This document shows, piece by piece, positions 26,001 through 38,122 of a DNA stretch of 64,000 nt. The stretch is from positions 3,596,001-3,660,000 of the forward strand of contig JAXRKN010000036.1 in the NCBI GenBank assembly GCA_038502055.1, in the 5' to 3' direction. Origin of the DNA: Tanytarsus gracilentus. Taxonomy: Eukaryota; Arthropoda; Insecta; Diptera; Chironomidae. Within the stretch, counting starts at the first letter, position 1; every line of letters begins with the position of its first letter. Made by a program: the position numbers and the translations under genes. The notes beneath the pieces are model-generated. The model had not been told where the DNA came from. It worked only from the letters and a program-made list of their open reading frames with translations, and did not search any database.

Positions 26001-27600
26001 GGCACTTTATTGGAAATTTGAATGAGCTTTTTGGAAAAGTAAATTCAGGAAATTTCATTTAATGACAAAATTCTTGCATGATTTGCAAGAAAAATTAATA
26101 GCGGAAGTGCACAATGTTCTGATTTACTGAGGAACTAGTTATCGAACTCTGATAGAGGGAAAATCTAGGTCGCTTCCAGGACAAATGCTAGTCATGTTCA
26201 TAACAGGTGGCAACGGATTTGCTCATAAAATTGATTTTTACCTTTGTTGAAGAACATTTCCATAATTTATGATGATTTGCAGTTGATATTAAACATGCGA
26301 TTTTTTATGCAGTTCTGTCTAATGAATATTAGCATTTACTTTGTGGTTGATGATGTAAAATTTGTTTATGAGGTCGTTGAAATTTGAATTTATTTTCTTT
26401 TAAATTTTATCGATTAATTTAATTTTTTGTCACAAATTCTCAAACACGATACACGAAAATCTCTTCCAAGAAGGACAAAATCAATTTCATTATTTCGAAT
26501 TTTTCGCAAACATTTCCAAGAAGCCATTAAAGCTCCCCTAAATTTGTTTCACTGGATTAGCGCAAAAATCTAGTTCATGGAAAGCGAGAAAAGCCTCTAA
26601 TTTATTTGATGCTCTGATTAAATATTTTTTGTGTTTACTCGAAAAATATTTTATTCATGCCGGCACACAATGTTGATGAGCGCCAGGAAAATATAGCACT
26701 TGGTGGTCTTTAATGTGCTGAATTAATTTTAGGGTGGCATGAATTCGTTTAGTTGAGGGAGTTTGCGAGGTGATTTAATTTTTTTTTGTGAATTTTTGAT
26801 GAGGCCGAAATTAATTAGGTGATGAAAATATTAAAGTGATGTTTTTATTATTTTATTAAAAAAAATATTTTGTAAGTGAATATTAAAAGTTTTGTTGCAA
26901 GTAATATTAGTCTTTTTTTCTACTTGATCTTAAATTGTTGTTAAAAAATATTCAAACAGTTGTTAAAAGTTCTTCGACGAGGTTCATCATTAAGCATTAA
27001 AAAAATCTTCAAAATTTTCAACAGTGAGAAAATTTTTATTACATTCTTCACCACAAAATTAAATTCATAAATATTTTCTAAAATTATTAGAAATTCCATA
27101 AATCACTCCAAAGCTTCAAAACAATAATTCTTCTACTGATGAACGTGGCTAGACATAATTCGTTCATGAACCCTGTAAATTTACGAATTTTTCTCTAATG
27201 AACTCGTAAAATTCCGTCCTAGCAGTCATTAATTAGTCGTTCACTTCTCGTTTTTTGCATGTCAAAATATTTTTCGTCAAGGTTTTTTGAGCTTAGTCCT
27301 GCTCACATATTAATTGCCTTAAACCACTGCCACAAATACAAAAGAGAGCTTTTACACATTTGAATAAAAAGCTTCCACGTGCACGAATCGTTTCCAATGG
27401 CAACAAATTGTTAAACTCGATACATTTGTATGTGAAAATATTGTTGCTATACATTCCAACTTCTGTTTGTTATTTCAATAAAACCAAATTCTTTTATGTA
27501 ACGCCTTTAAATGAAAAGAAGCTCACAAGAAAATTTTCTTATCTCTCGATTGCAGTCGAATTAAAAGTTAGCAAACATTAAGAGACGAAAGCATCGAAGG
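23021..27600. other. Intergenic region between two divergent genes
   Basis: Lies between the minus-strand carboxypeptidase start and the plus-strand NAD+ synthetase start, so it should hold both promoters. A TATATATATAAAA run at about 23424-23437 and raised GC around 23470-23690 suggest a transcription start region. Copies of the dispersed AAGGGRTG motif occur at about 24241 and 25912. No other coding signal is convincing. Confidence 0.5.
23657..23680 (+). CDS. Possible isolated first coding exon (MFYDLPPL)
   Basis: In a locally GC-rich stretch, ATG at 23657 in context CCGACATGT encodes MFYDLPPL and is followed by GTATGA, a usable splice donor. An alternative start at 23649 reads MPTCSTTCRRW in another frame. 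No matching downstream plus-strand exon was found before the NAD+ synthetase. This could be the start of a gene with a long intron or merely 5' untranslated sequence. Confidence 0.2.
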
Positions 27601-30600
27601 ATGGGTCGAAAGGTGACCGTTGCAGCTTGTACGCTGAACCAGTGGGCGTTGGATTTCGAGGGAAATTGTGCGAGGATAATGCAATCGATCCTCGAGGCGA
27701 GAGAAATGGGAGCCGTTTATCGAACCGGACCCGAGTTGGAAGTTCCGTAAGTTGATTTTAATTTGATTTATTTTAAAATAAATTTTAATGAATTTATTTT
27801 TTAGTGGCTACAGCTGCGAAGATCACTTTTTCGAGTCGGACACATACCTCCACAGTTGGGAGGTGTTGCTTGAGATCATGATGTCACCGTTGAGTCAAAA
27901 CATGCTCATCGATGTCGGCATGCCCGTTCAGCACTTTAATGTCGCCTATAATTGTCGTGTGATGTTCTACAATAAGAAAATAATTTTAATTCGACCAAAA
28001 CTGATGATGTGCGACGATGGAAATTATCGAGAGACACGATGGTTTTCAGCGTGGACAAAAATTCGTCAAGTCGAAGATTTTTATCTTCCAAGAATTGTGG
28101 CATCGGCCACTGGTCAGCATACAGTGCCATTTGGCGACGCGGTCGTTGCGACGCGAGAAACTTGCATTGGATTTGAGATTTGCGAAGAGTTGTGGAATCC
28201 GAGAAGTACACACATCGATTTGAGCTTAGCGGGTGTTGAAATTATGGTTAACGGTAGTGGAAGTTACATTCAGTTGAGAAAAGCTTACATCACCACCGAT
28301 TTAATCAGAAATGCGTCTTTTAAAGCTGGCGGCTGTTATATGTTTTCGAACCTCCGCGGTTGTGATGGTCAGCGAGTGTGGTGGGGTGGGAATTCAGCGA
28401 TTGCACTTAATGGCGATATTATCGCAAGAAGCAAACAATTTTCACTTTCTGATGTTGAAGTTACAGTCGCGACTGTCGATCTTGAGGACATTCGAAGCTA
28501 TCGTATGGCTCTTAGATCTCGATGCACACTCGGAGCTTCATCGCCACTTTATCCACGTGTTCTGGTCGATTGTGAGCTTTCAAATCGTGGAGATATTTTT
28601 ATTGCCGCTAATCCACCAATGCAATGGACATACCACACACCGGAAGAGGAAATTGCGATGGCACCGGCATGCTGGCTTTGGGATTATCTACGTCGGTCGG
28701 GACAGGGTGGATTTTTCCTTCCTCTTAGTGGTGGAGTTGACTCGAGTAGCAGTGCATGCATAATCCATAGTATGTGTCGAATGGTCGTCGATGCAATTCA
28801 ACATGGCGAAGCTCAAGTTCTTCATGATGTGAGAAAAATTCTCGCCGATCCAGAATTTACACCTCACAACGCCGCACAACTTTGCAATCGATTGCTGGTG
28901 ACTTGTTTTATGGGATCTGAAAATTCGAGCAAAGAAACTCGAAGACGAGCTTCGAATCTCGCAAATCAAGTCGGTAGTTATCATTTGGAAATTAACATTG
29001 ATGGAGCTGTCACGAGCTTATTGGCAATTTTCAGTGCTGTCACTGGATTGTCGCCAAAATTCAGAACCCAAGGTGGATGTCCACGACAAAATCTCGCACT
29101 TCAAAATATTCAGGCGAGAATGCGAATGGTTTTGGCTTATCTTTTTGCTCAACTCATGTTGTGGGTGAGAAATCGACCTGGCGGACTTCTAGTGCTCGGA
29201 TCTGCGAACGTCGATGAGTCACTGCGAGGTTACATGACCAAATATGATTGCTCGAGTGCTGACGTCAATCCAATTGGTGGAATTTCAAAAACTGATTTGA
29301 GAAAATTTTTACTTTACGCGATGGAAAAGTTCAACATTCCAATTCTTGCTGAAATAATTGATGCACCACCGACTGCGGAACTTGAACCCCTTCAAGATGG
29401 TCAATTAGCGCAAACAGATGAGCAAGATATGGGAATGACATACAGTGAGTTGAGTGAATTCGGTCGTCTACGTAAGCAATCACGATGCGGACCTTATTCA
29501 ATGTTCTGTAAACTTGTTGCGAGCTGGCGCAATGAATGCTGTCCAAAGGAAGTCAGTGACAAAGTTAAACATTTCTTCCGTTGCTATGCAATTAATCGCC
29601 ATAAAATGACAGTCCTCACACCTTCCGTTCATATGGAAAGCTATTCACCCGACGACAACCGCTTCGATCATCGACAATTTTTATATCGAGCCAATTGGAG
29701 TTGGCAATTTAAATCGATTGATGACGAGCTTGACAGAATCACCCGAGCGTCTTCACACAAAAGTGGTGAGTTTTAAAAAAAAAATATTTCACCATAAAAA
29801 ATTAATTTTTTACAAAATTTCACCATAAAAAATTAATTTTAATCTTTCAACTGAATTCAATTCAAAACAAAAATTTTATTAAATTGTGAGTGGTGGGTTA
29901 TGTGGTGAATTTCACACCACAAAAAAGTTAAAATTTTCACTAATTTCATTTTTCACTTTACTCAAAAATTAACAAGTGAGGGATTAACGGTGCGCCGCGT
30001 TCTCAGTTTCACTGTTCTCTTTGCAAAAAGCTCCGCAGAACTCCGCCTTTTCCGTATGGCTACGCATTTGAATTATTTTAGTTAATACAGTTCGCTTTTG
30101 TTCCGCTGGTAAAATTAATTAAATATTTTTCTACTAACTCTTTGAACGAATATATACTTTCTTTATTCAAATCAGCTCAAAAATGTAATTTTTATGAAAA
30201 GCCATCCAAATGCGCTTATTTCCCCCTGGTGAAGTTAATTAAGTTTTCTCTTTCTACTCTCTGACTAAATCCATGCTTCCTCTATTCAAGTCAACTCAAA
30301 AATGAAATTTTTATGAAAAACCATCCGAATGCGCTTATATCCCCCTAGTTAAGTTAATTAAGTTTTCTCTATCAACTCTGACTAAATCCATGCTTCCTCT
30401 ATTCAAATCAGCTAAAAATGAAATTTTTATGAAAAACCATGCAAATGCCTTATTTCCCTGGTTAAGTTAATTAAGTTTTCTTTATCGATTCTCTGACTAA
30501 ATCCATGCTTCCTCTATTCAAATCAGCTCAAAAATGAAATTTTTATGAAAAACCATCCAAATGCGCTTATTTCCCCCTGGTTAATTTAATTAACTTTTCT

Positions 30601-31443
30601 TATCCTCGAAATATCATTGACTCATATAAAAATGAACTCTCAAAAAATTTCTCATTTTTACTCCCTTTAAAATTTCTTACGCTCACCACGTGTTTATATC
30701 ACCACGTGTTTTTCGTTACACTTCAGAACTTTTTTAATTAATTTAACTAACTTTTATGGGTCTGCGAGAATTTTCTAGTAACACAAAAGTTAAGTCAAGA
30801 GTAGCAGAATCAAATAAAAAAAATTCGAAGGCAATCCGTTGATCCGTGTGGCCTGTAGGCCTGCGACAAAAAACGTCACCCGGATCCCGGATCCCGGATC
30901 CCGGATCACGGATCCCGGATCCCGGATCCCGGATCCGAGAAAGTAACAGCTCTCTTTTAACGATCCTGCCCTACCTGGCCAGTGGATCGTCCAAGCATGT
31001 ATCCTTCATAGATCAGAAATTCGATGGACTTGCATGTGGCAAAAGTTCTAAATCGAAATAAGGCTTTTTGAGGGCAGCAGGTGACAAAGAGAGTTTTCTT
31101 TCCAGATCGAAAACAATATATGGCGTAGCCATAATTTAATTTTTTAGGATCTGAAAAGAGTGAAAAGAGATTCGAGCATGATGAAACCAAACCCAAAGAG
31201 GGTCATTCAAAAGCGACCATCGAAAAGCAGCAAAGTTCACCAGTTTTTGGTGCTCTCGATTGTGATAAATCTATCCTTGATAAAATCGCTACCAACGGAA
31301 TTTCTGGGGCTTGTTCGAGTGGAAATATTCACATTCCGGAAAAGTTGGTGTCGATGAAGAAAAGTCACAGTGCGAGCTACAATAAAATTCAAGGTGCAAA
31401 CGTTATGGGACGCATCAAAGATCGGACTGGCGTACCCGTCTAA
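27601..31443 (+). CDS. Nadsyn: Glutamine-dependent NAD+ synthetase, complete, three exons
   Basis: Exons 27601-27746, 27805-29765 and 31148-31443 join to 800 codons plus stop, with phases 2 and 1 agreeing. The enzyme makes NAD+ from nicotinic acid adenine dinucleotide, ATP and glutamine in the cytosol. The start MGRKVTVAACTLNQWALDFE matches the family's conserved N-terminus. The glutaminase (nitrilase) domain comes first, with Glu45 in GPELE, Lys in LIRPKLM and the Cys nucleophile in EICEELW. The synthetase domain follows, with the ATP loop LPLSGGVDSSSS and SANVDESLRGY, KYDCSSADVNPIGGISK, and a C-terminal MGPYSMFCK-type block (here CGPYSMFCK). Human NADSYN1 is 706 aa. The extra length is a polar C-terminal tail, mostly from exon 3, ending MGRIKDRTGVPV. 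All catalytic residues appear intact. Confidence 0.97.
30100..30600. repeat. Tandem repeat, about 117-bp unit, four to five copies
   Basis: Units contain AAATGAAATTTTTATGAAAA, then CCATCCAAATGCGCTTATTT, CCCCCTGGTTAAGTTAATTA and CTAAATCCATGCTTCCTCTA. Starts fall near 30173, 30293, 30411 and 30525; a diverged partial copy precedes them. The copies are clearly related but not identical, so the array is not very recent. It sits within the NAD+ synthetase intron. Confidence 0.9.
30878..30937. repeat. CCCGGAT heptamer array
   Basis: Eight tandem copies of CCCGGAT, one of them varying to CACGGAT, inside the NAD+ synthetase intron. The GC-rich unit stands out sharply from the AT-rich surroundings. 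Confidence 0.95.
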
Positions 31444-32565
31444 GATTAGTGGTACAGTGAGGCATTTTTGCACTCATTGGTCGAAAAAAGTTTAATTTCA
31501 GATGTGAAAGAAATAATTAGCGATTAGAAAAAAATTTTTGTAGTGAAAATTACTTCCATTGATGAGAAATTAACTTTTAGGTAAATTTATAGCTTCCTGA
31601 ATTTCTCTGCTAATTAAAGTTTAAGTGCACAACACACAACACTGTGATTTATTCACAAAAAATCCAAAATCTGCCATATTAAAACTCAGAACAAAATTTT
31701 ACGATAAAAAGTGGCCTTCGTGCAACATCAGAAGCATTTAACCGCACACTCACAGGATAAAATCAATGGAATTTGTTTAGAAATATTTTAACGAGCTTTT
31801 AAACATTTTAAATATTTTTGTTAATTTTATTTGAAAGTTTTTATTGCATAAAATATAAATTTAGGTTGTAAAGTTGACAAAAAATCCTTTCCGACGGGAT
31901 TTAGAATTTAAGGAATTTTTATGTGTGAGGTTTGAGTTGAAATTTGTAAATTGGTCAAAAACTGCCATAAAATTTTTATTTAAAGTCACAAACCTCACAT
32001 TTAAATTGAAATTTTGTAAAAAATAGTTTTTACAAAAGTTCAATTTTTTCTTCTTAGATATTTTCAGTAAGTAAAAGTTCATATCAAAATTCTAAATTTC
32101 TTCATAAACTTAAAGATGAAAAGTAACAAATTGTTGTCATTTCAGACAAAAACTTAAAATTTAATTAGAAAAATTACGCTTTGTGCAAATCGAGACAAAA
32201 AAATTTATGGTCATTTAGATTTTAAGGTAGTTGAGCCTAAAAATAAAGATTTAAATTTTTAAAGTTTATTAAAATTTAACGAACTTTAAAAATTTAAACT
32301 CGGCTCATAGTTCATTTTGTAGAAAACATTTTAGATAAACCAAAGAGAGTTTTAATCACAATTTCTAGTTCTAATAATTATTAATTTTCTTCTTCTTAAT
32401 ATTAAAAATTAATTGATAAGATTTTGCGAACAAAAATTAAATGATATTGAAAATGAATTTAATTAAAAGTCGAATTTGTCGGCGACTAAAATTAACACAA
32501 AAAATTAGAATGTAACTCACAAAAAAAAATTAAATAAAGATTCATTAGAATTTAATTAGTAGATT
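31444..32565. other. Intergenic region between convergent genes
   Basis: Convergent 3' ends of the NAD+ synthetase (plus) and the chitin-binding mucin-like gene (minus). Very AT-rich. No coding or RNA gene seen. Confidence 0.6.
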
Positions 32566-35500
32566 TTAGTTGGAATAATTATCCATATCAGGTTTCATGT
32601 TTCTCTGCTCACGAGAAGCACTGATAGACTCCACATAATACTCAAATGAATTATCTCGACGTTTCTTGACGGACTCTTTACCATCGTGACTTTCATTATT
32701 ATCTTCTTCGCTATTTTTAATTGGATTTCCAGCTTCATCAGTTTCGTAATCTTCATAAACATAATAATACTCAATGTCTTCCTTCTTTTCAGGATCTTGC
32801 CAGTAAAGAGGATTTACAGTTGAAGATGTGAAGGGATATTGGGTTGAAGTGACAAGATGAGAAACAATTACTTCATTTAAAGTTGTGCTTTCTGGTAAGT
32901 TTGTGGTTGTGGTTTCTTTCAAACCAACTGAAATTTCAGTAGTTGTTGACTCTTGATTGTTTCCTAAATCAGTTGTCGAGTCACTCAAACTATTTTCAGT
33001 CGTTTGAGGTTCAAAAGTTGAAAAAACATTCCCCGACGAAATGAAAACTTCTTCTTGATTATTTTCCAGTGATTTTTTAGAATTTTCAGATCTTTCGAAA
33101 TCAACTAAATTAGTTGAAATGTCAATTTTCATCGTAGTCGATGGCATCATGTTAAGTTCTTCAGGAACATTCATTGTTGATGAGTCAGATTCAGTTGTTG
33201 ATTCGGATGGAATTAAAGTTGTAATTTCACTTTGTCTCATTGAATTTTCATCCATTGGCGTTGTTTCGAAAATATTTTCTGTCGTTGAACTAACTTCAGG
33301 AGTTAATTCATCAAAACTTCTACCACCTAATGTTGATGATTCAATATCAGAAGTCTTGGTTGTCGGTGTGTCATCGAAGCTTCTTCCTTCTAGAGTTGAA
33401 AATGTTGTTAATTCAATTCCAGAAGTTGAACCTGATTCATCGTCAAAACTTCTTCCACCAAGTGCTGTTAAAGTTGAAGACTCTGACGGAGTTGAATGTT
33501 CAGAAGTTGTTGAAATTGATTCAGTTGTGCTTGTCAATTGATCACCTAGAGTTGACGACTCAAAACTTTCGGTTGTAAAATCTTTTTGAACGGATTGTTC
33601 TGTTGGTTCATTATTAGTATTTTCTGTCAATGTTGTCACTTCTAATGTTGTGTCAGTTGATGTCGTCTCTTCAAAATTTCCAACATTATCATAATCTTCA
33701 AAAACAATATGATGCTCGATTGTTTCTTCTTTTGTTTTCTTATTAATAGTTTTGGTCCATAAAACGAGATCAGGCTCGGCCACATCGAAATAATCAAATA
33801 TATCATAGTCATCATTGCTTCCTTCAGCTTTTCTTGATTTTTCATGTTGATTATTTGGCGCTGCATCTTCGGTCATTGATCTTGATTGACTTTTCTCTGC
33901 TTTTTTTGTATATAAAACATTTTCTGGTTCATCTTCATAGTAATACTCGTAAACATTTTCTAAATCATCATCGCCTGTGTTCTCGTCAAAATCAGTGTCG
34001 CTAATTTTAGGTTTTTTCTGTGCTTTTCTCGAAGAAATTGGCTTTTGATCCATCGAACGTGATTGAACTGTTGTTGTTGGTGGTAAAGTTGTAGAGCGTT
34101 TGGTGACGTCATCGCTGTCGAAGCTCTTTTGAGTCATGCCAAACTCTTCTAAATCATCAAAAGGTTCTTCAGAAACTGACTTTTCAGGTTCAATTGTTGA
34201 TTTTTCAGTAAATTCTTCAAGATTTTCGAATGTTGTAGTTTCATTAATTTCTGTGGGTTGCTCAAAATTTTCAGTGGTTGTAGCTTCAACAAGTGGTTCA
34301 AAATTTTCATTTGTCGTTTCAGAAATTTCCTCGAACCTTTCGGTCGTTGTAGCTTCCACAATTTGCTCAAAATTTTCAGTCGTTGTTTGTGAAATTTCCT
34401 CGAATTTTTCAGTCGTTGTAGCTTCAACAAGTTCTTCAAAATTTTCTCCTGTTGAACTCGTCGATGGTTCTCTTGTTGTTTGTGGCTGTGGTTCTTTTGT
34501 AGTTGTTTGAGGTTGTGTTGTTGTTGTTGTTTGTGGTTCATTGGTTGTTGATGTCACAGCTTCAGTTGTGGTTTGAGTTCTAGAGCTTTTAACGATTTCT
34601 TCAGTTTTTTGTGCTTTTACTGAATTTTCTTTTTCTTCTTCTTCTTTAGCATTAATTGAAAAACTGCTATGTGCAGGTTCGTCAGAGCTTTCAGGAGCTT
34701 CTGTGATGCCCCAAATTTTTTTCCACTCTTCAAGCTCCTTTTCAGCAGCTTTTTTGGAGCTTTTAGGTTTTGGTTTAATTTCATCAGGTGGATAAGTTTT
34801 TACAGTCACTTTTTCATAAATTTCAGTTGTTGTTGGAGGTTCTTCAACTCTAACATAAATTTCACGTGGCAGCTCTGTTGTTGGAGCTTCCCATGACTCT
34901 TCATTGCTTATAGCGAGTGTTTGAAGAATTCGAAGATAATTGACGAGATTGCGAAGTTGAGAAATCTGAAAATAATTAATTTAAATTAAGTTAAAAATTA
35001 AATTTCCAACTCACATTAGGATTTTCGCTCTCAGTCGGTGGATACGTCACATATTGTTCAGTTGTCGGCATCCAACATTCGCCATTCTGATAATGTCCAT
35101 TCATCATCGTGCATTTATATTTTTCCATAATGTTATCAACGACCGTGTCTGTGTATCTTTCACGAATAACCGAGCTACTTTTATTTTTACCTTCGCACCT
35201 CAAACGAATTCGATTGAAAGTCTCTTTTGGCTTGCATGCACAAGTCAATACCGCATCTGACTTGCAAACAAAATAATATCTCGAATTTTGATCACTTTTA
35301 AGCAGACCGGTGAATCCGTTCGTGCATCTCGCTTCTAAATTGAATTTTATCACCTCACCACCACCCGGCACATGGCGACATTTGTCTCGAATTGGATCGT
35401 GATAAGTGCCAGTAGGACAAATTTTCTGTAGACGAAAAAGAATTAAATTTGTAATTGTATTTTTTTCTTCTAAATCAAACAATTTTCATTGAGCGTCAAC

Positions 35501-36118
35501 GCCGCGAGTGACATTGCGAAGCGAAGCATTTTTAATTTTCGCGCACACTTTTTTTGTTTGTTGACGCTTTTGTGTGATTTAATTTGAGTTTTCGATGCGT
35601 TAATTGATTAATTGAGAGATTTTTAAAATATTTTTAAGTTTAATTTTTTTAGAATTTTTAATAGTTGCTTGAAGTTCTCATCTCTGAATTAAATTAAGAA
35701 AAAATCCCGGAAATTAATTAGAAAGAAAATCTTGCATGTAGCAAAATTCAAAATGTGCTTTAATCTCAATTCAACACTTTACTTCATCTCACGTTCATTA
35801 AATCAAGTAATAAATAAATTTTCTTTATTTAAAAATTCACTCATGTCTTTTTCACTCAAACATTATTTTTTCCACTAAAACTTTTAAGGTCACAAAATTT
35901 TTTCAAGATCATTGAAAACTTTTTTATCAAAATATTTTTACTCTCGATATTTTCTTAATAATCGGTTGTTGACTTGAAACTCACGCATGAAATTTAAAAA
36001 TAAAAAAAATGTTGATAATTTTTGTACGTACGCGAAGAACTCGATAGTGGTAAGTGTCAGCATTGATTCCATCGAAGACAATGAAATTGCAAATTACCAA
36101 CAGCCAAATTAAATTCAT
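32566..36118 (-). CDS. Secreted chitin-binding, Thr/Ser/Glu-rich mucin-like protein
   Basis: Exons 36118-36032, 35425-35015 and 34965-32566 (all phase 0) give 965 residues. The start MNLIWLLVICNFIVFDGINA is a signal peptide. Residues 30-106 form a cysteine-rich domain with C32, C45, C63, C83, C91, C93 and C106; its YYFVC and C.C...E.FN.....C pattern resembles a diverged peritrophin-A (CBM14) chitin-binding domain. The remaining roughly 800 residues are low complexity. They include TTT/EATTTE tracts, four to five copies of an ENFEE(L/I)VEATTTE-like unit, three (G)GRSFDD/E units, and three tyrosine-rich acidic blocks such as EYYYVYEDYETD. Dense Thr/Ser suggests heavy O-glycosylation. A role in cuticle, peritrophic matrix or other apical matrix is inferred. 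I recognise the class, not a named orthologue. Antisense ORFs over it are shadows. Confidence 0.85.
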
Positions 36119-36474
36119 GGTTAATTGAACTTTGAATTAATTATTTAATTTTTTTAGTGATTTTAATTAGAACTTTTCACTTCTAAGTCTCGACAGCAAC
36201 TGAGAAAGTTTCACCAAAGAAAGCGCAAGCTTTATGTCATTTAAGCGGTCGGAGAACGTCAAGGTTCTTGGAATATTTTTTAAACTGACGTTCATTAAAA
36301 AGTGCAAAGTGAGAGTCAAGCATTGCTCAAAAAAGAGTGTTTAATTTTTTAGAAGAGATTTTTGTGTTCTAAAATTTAAAAAAAAAATCCAGAGTTTCCA
36401 TCCCTTGCCAAAAAAACTTTCTAATTAATTAAAATTTAATATTTTTAAAAATTTATTAAAATCACATAAAAAAC
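36119..36474. other. Short intergenic spacer
   Basis: Promoter side of the mucin-like gene and 3' side of the GPR143-like gene, both minus strand. One reverse copy of the dispersed motif (AAGGGATGGAAACTCT read on the minus strand) lies at 36391-36410. Confidence 0.6.
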
Positions 36475-38122
36475 TTAAATTAAATTACATTGAATTGAAT
36501 GTCGATGAAAGTTTTCAGGTTCCGCGGCAATTTCACTTCTGTTCTGTGAAAAATTTGACCCCCTTAAGAGTGGCGATGATTCTGAGAGATCGATGGAGGT
36601 GTACTTGATATCTTCTCGTCTTCTGAATTTAGCTGTGAACCATTTTTTGAGCGATCCACAATTGCAAATCCCTTCGTTCCACTTTCGATACACAAAAGTG
36701 TTTAAAAAAGCTTGAAGTGGATTGAGAGCTGCAATGATGTACCAATTAATCTCGACAACATTTCCAATTGTATTTGTTCGTGTCAACTCCGACCACATTG
36801 TCCACATGAGAATTGCATTAATGATATTCGGAAGCCAACAAATGTAGAAAATTATGTTGATGAGGGAAAATTTAATTTTAAATAAATCATGAATATTTCG
36901 TTCATTGTTTGTGTACTGGCCATAGCGTTGAACCAACTGTCGATCGACTTCTTTGCTGCACTTAACGTAAATAATCGGATTGACAATCATCACGAAGATA
37001 ATCGGACCATAATTGAAAAAGTAATTTGGCATGACTCGAATTAGAGCGATGGCGATATCATCAATAATGTGACAGCTGTTAAAAGTTAAAAATTTAATTT
37101 TTAAATAAATATTTTAAAATTTTAACTCACTCAGCATTTGGATAGTAAAGTGTTGTTGTTCCAATCGATGTCAGCAGAATTGCCAATGACCAAACAAAGA
37201 CGTGCAAATCACGTTCTCGAACTTGTTCATTCTTGAGTGCTTTCTTCATGTTGTAGGCATAGATGAAAGTCCACAACCAGGTAGCGGTGTAAAATGTTTG
37301 AATAAACGCCTGCAAAAAATTAGTTAAATATTTATTTAAAGTTTTGTGGAGAGAAATTTAAAAATTGTTTTAAAATTGTATAAAATTTAGGTTCGAATCC
37401 TAAGAACACTAAAAAAATATGTATAAATCAAATCCTTTTATTTTTTGATAAAAAAATTAATCAGAGCCAGTCTGCCATAACTAATTAGAATTTTTTTTAT
37501 TGTATGACTCATGATCACTTGAGATTGGGAATCACCAAAACAAAAACTAGATTTCTTTGTGTTGCACACTTGAAATATTTAATTTTCAGCTGTATCTTCA
37601 CAATATAAAAATTACTCACCGATGAAATTGCGCAGAAGAGAACGCTTTTATTATCGTCATCGTAGGGCATCACCGGCTTCATAAAACTCCACAATGTGGA
37701 TCTGATTAAAACACCTAAAGACGCTAAAAGATCTGAACATGCTAAATAGAGAATTATTCGCCGTCCTTTTACACTTCGATTTGTGGCAAAGTCTTGACTG
37801 TTTTTTCTTATGAAAATTTGATATATTGAGCCCAAAATGCCGAGCGTTGAAGACACGATTGATGTGATTAGATAACTTTCATGTTTAAATACGTTCATGA
37901 GATGATAAGCGGTGTCAACATCGTCACGATGGTGGCAGCTAAAGAATTTAATAATCTATTAAAATTTGATTTTTGTTAATTTATGTCGAGCGATGATTTT
38001 AATTTTTTTAATATTTAAAAACACTTTTTAATTTATTAAGATCCGCTAATTTTTTAATTGTGTGCAAAACTTTTTATTTTTCACAGATTTTACCAAAATG
38101 TCTGTATCGTTGGGTCGGCCAT
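36475..38122 (-). CDS. GPR143: GPR143 (ocular albinism type 1) family G-protein-coupled receptor
   Basis: Exons 38122-38094, 37938-37620, 37309-37131 and 37075-36475 join in phases 2, 0 and 2 to 375 residues. The start MADPTIQTFCCHHRDDVDTA parallels the human TFCCPTRD start. Seven hydrophobic segments follow. Family-like blocks are ACSDLLASLGVLIRSTLW (TM2), TATWLWTFIYAYNMKKAL (TM3), TTTLYYPNADCH (TM4 to loop 2), NERNIHDLFKIKF, ICWLPNIIN (TM6) and LNPLQAFLNTFVYRKW (TM7). The vertebrate protein is an endolysosomal/melanosomal receptor linked to L-DOPA signalling; the ligand and role in insects are not shown by the sequence. The C-tail holds SSPLLRG, a possible acidic-dileucine sorting signal. 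The first exon is only 29 nt and was found because its phase and sequence fit. Confidence 0.93.

Larger units (their letters stand above)
29766..31147 (+). other. Second intron of the NAD+ synthetase gene
   Basis: A 1382-bp GT-AG intron separating the catalytic exon from the tail exon. Without splicing, the frame would end three residues later at a TAA (29774-29776), giving a shorter protein ending SGEF. It carries the two tandem arrays listed separately. Confidence 0.85.

Noticed and set aside
27360..27581. 73-codon plus-strand frame just before the NAD+ synthetase start
   Set aside because: It ends before the ATG at 27601 in a different reading context. The annotated start already matches the family N-terminus, so this is probably 5' untranslated sequence.
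33119..34541. Plus-strand Val/Ser-rich and minus-strand Lys/Gln-rich frames in the mucin-like gene
   Set aside because: Antisense or frame-shifted shadows of the Thr/Ser/Glu-rich repeat coding region.
37386..37403. Possible tRNA gene from a GGTTCGAATCC B box
   Set aside because: No A box, anticodon arm or 7-bp acceptor stem could be drawn around it. Kept only as a hairpin motif.
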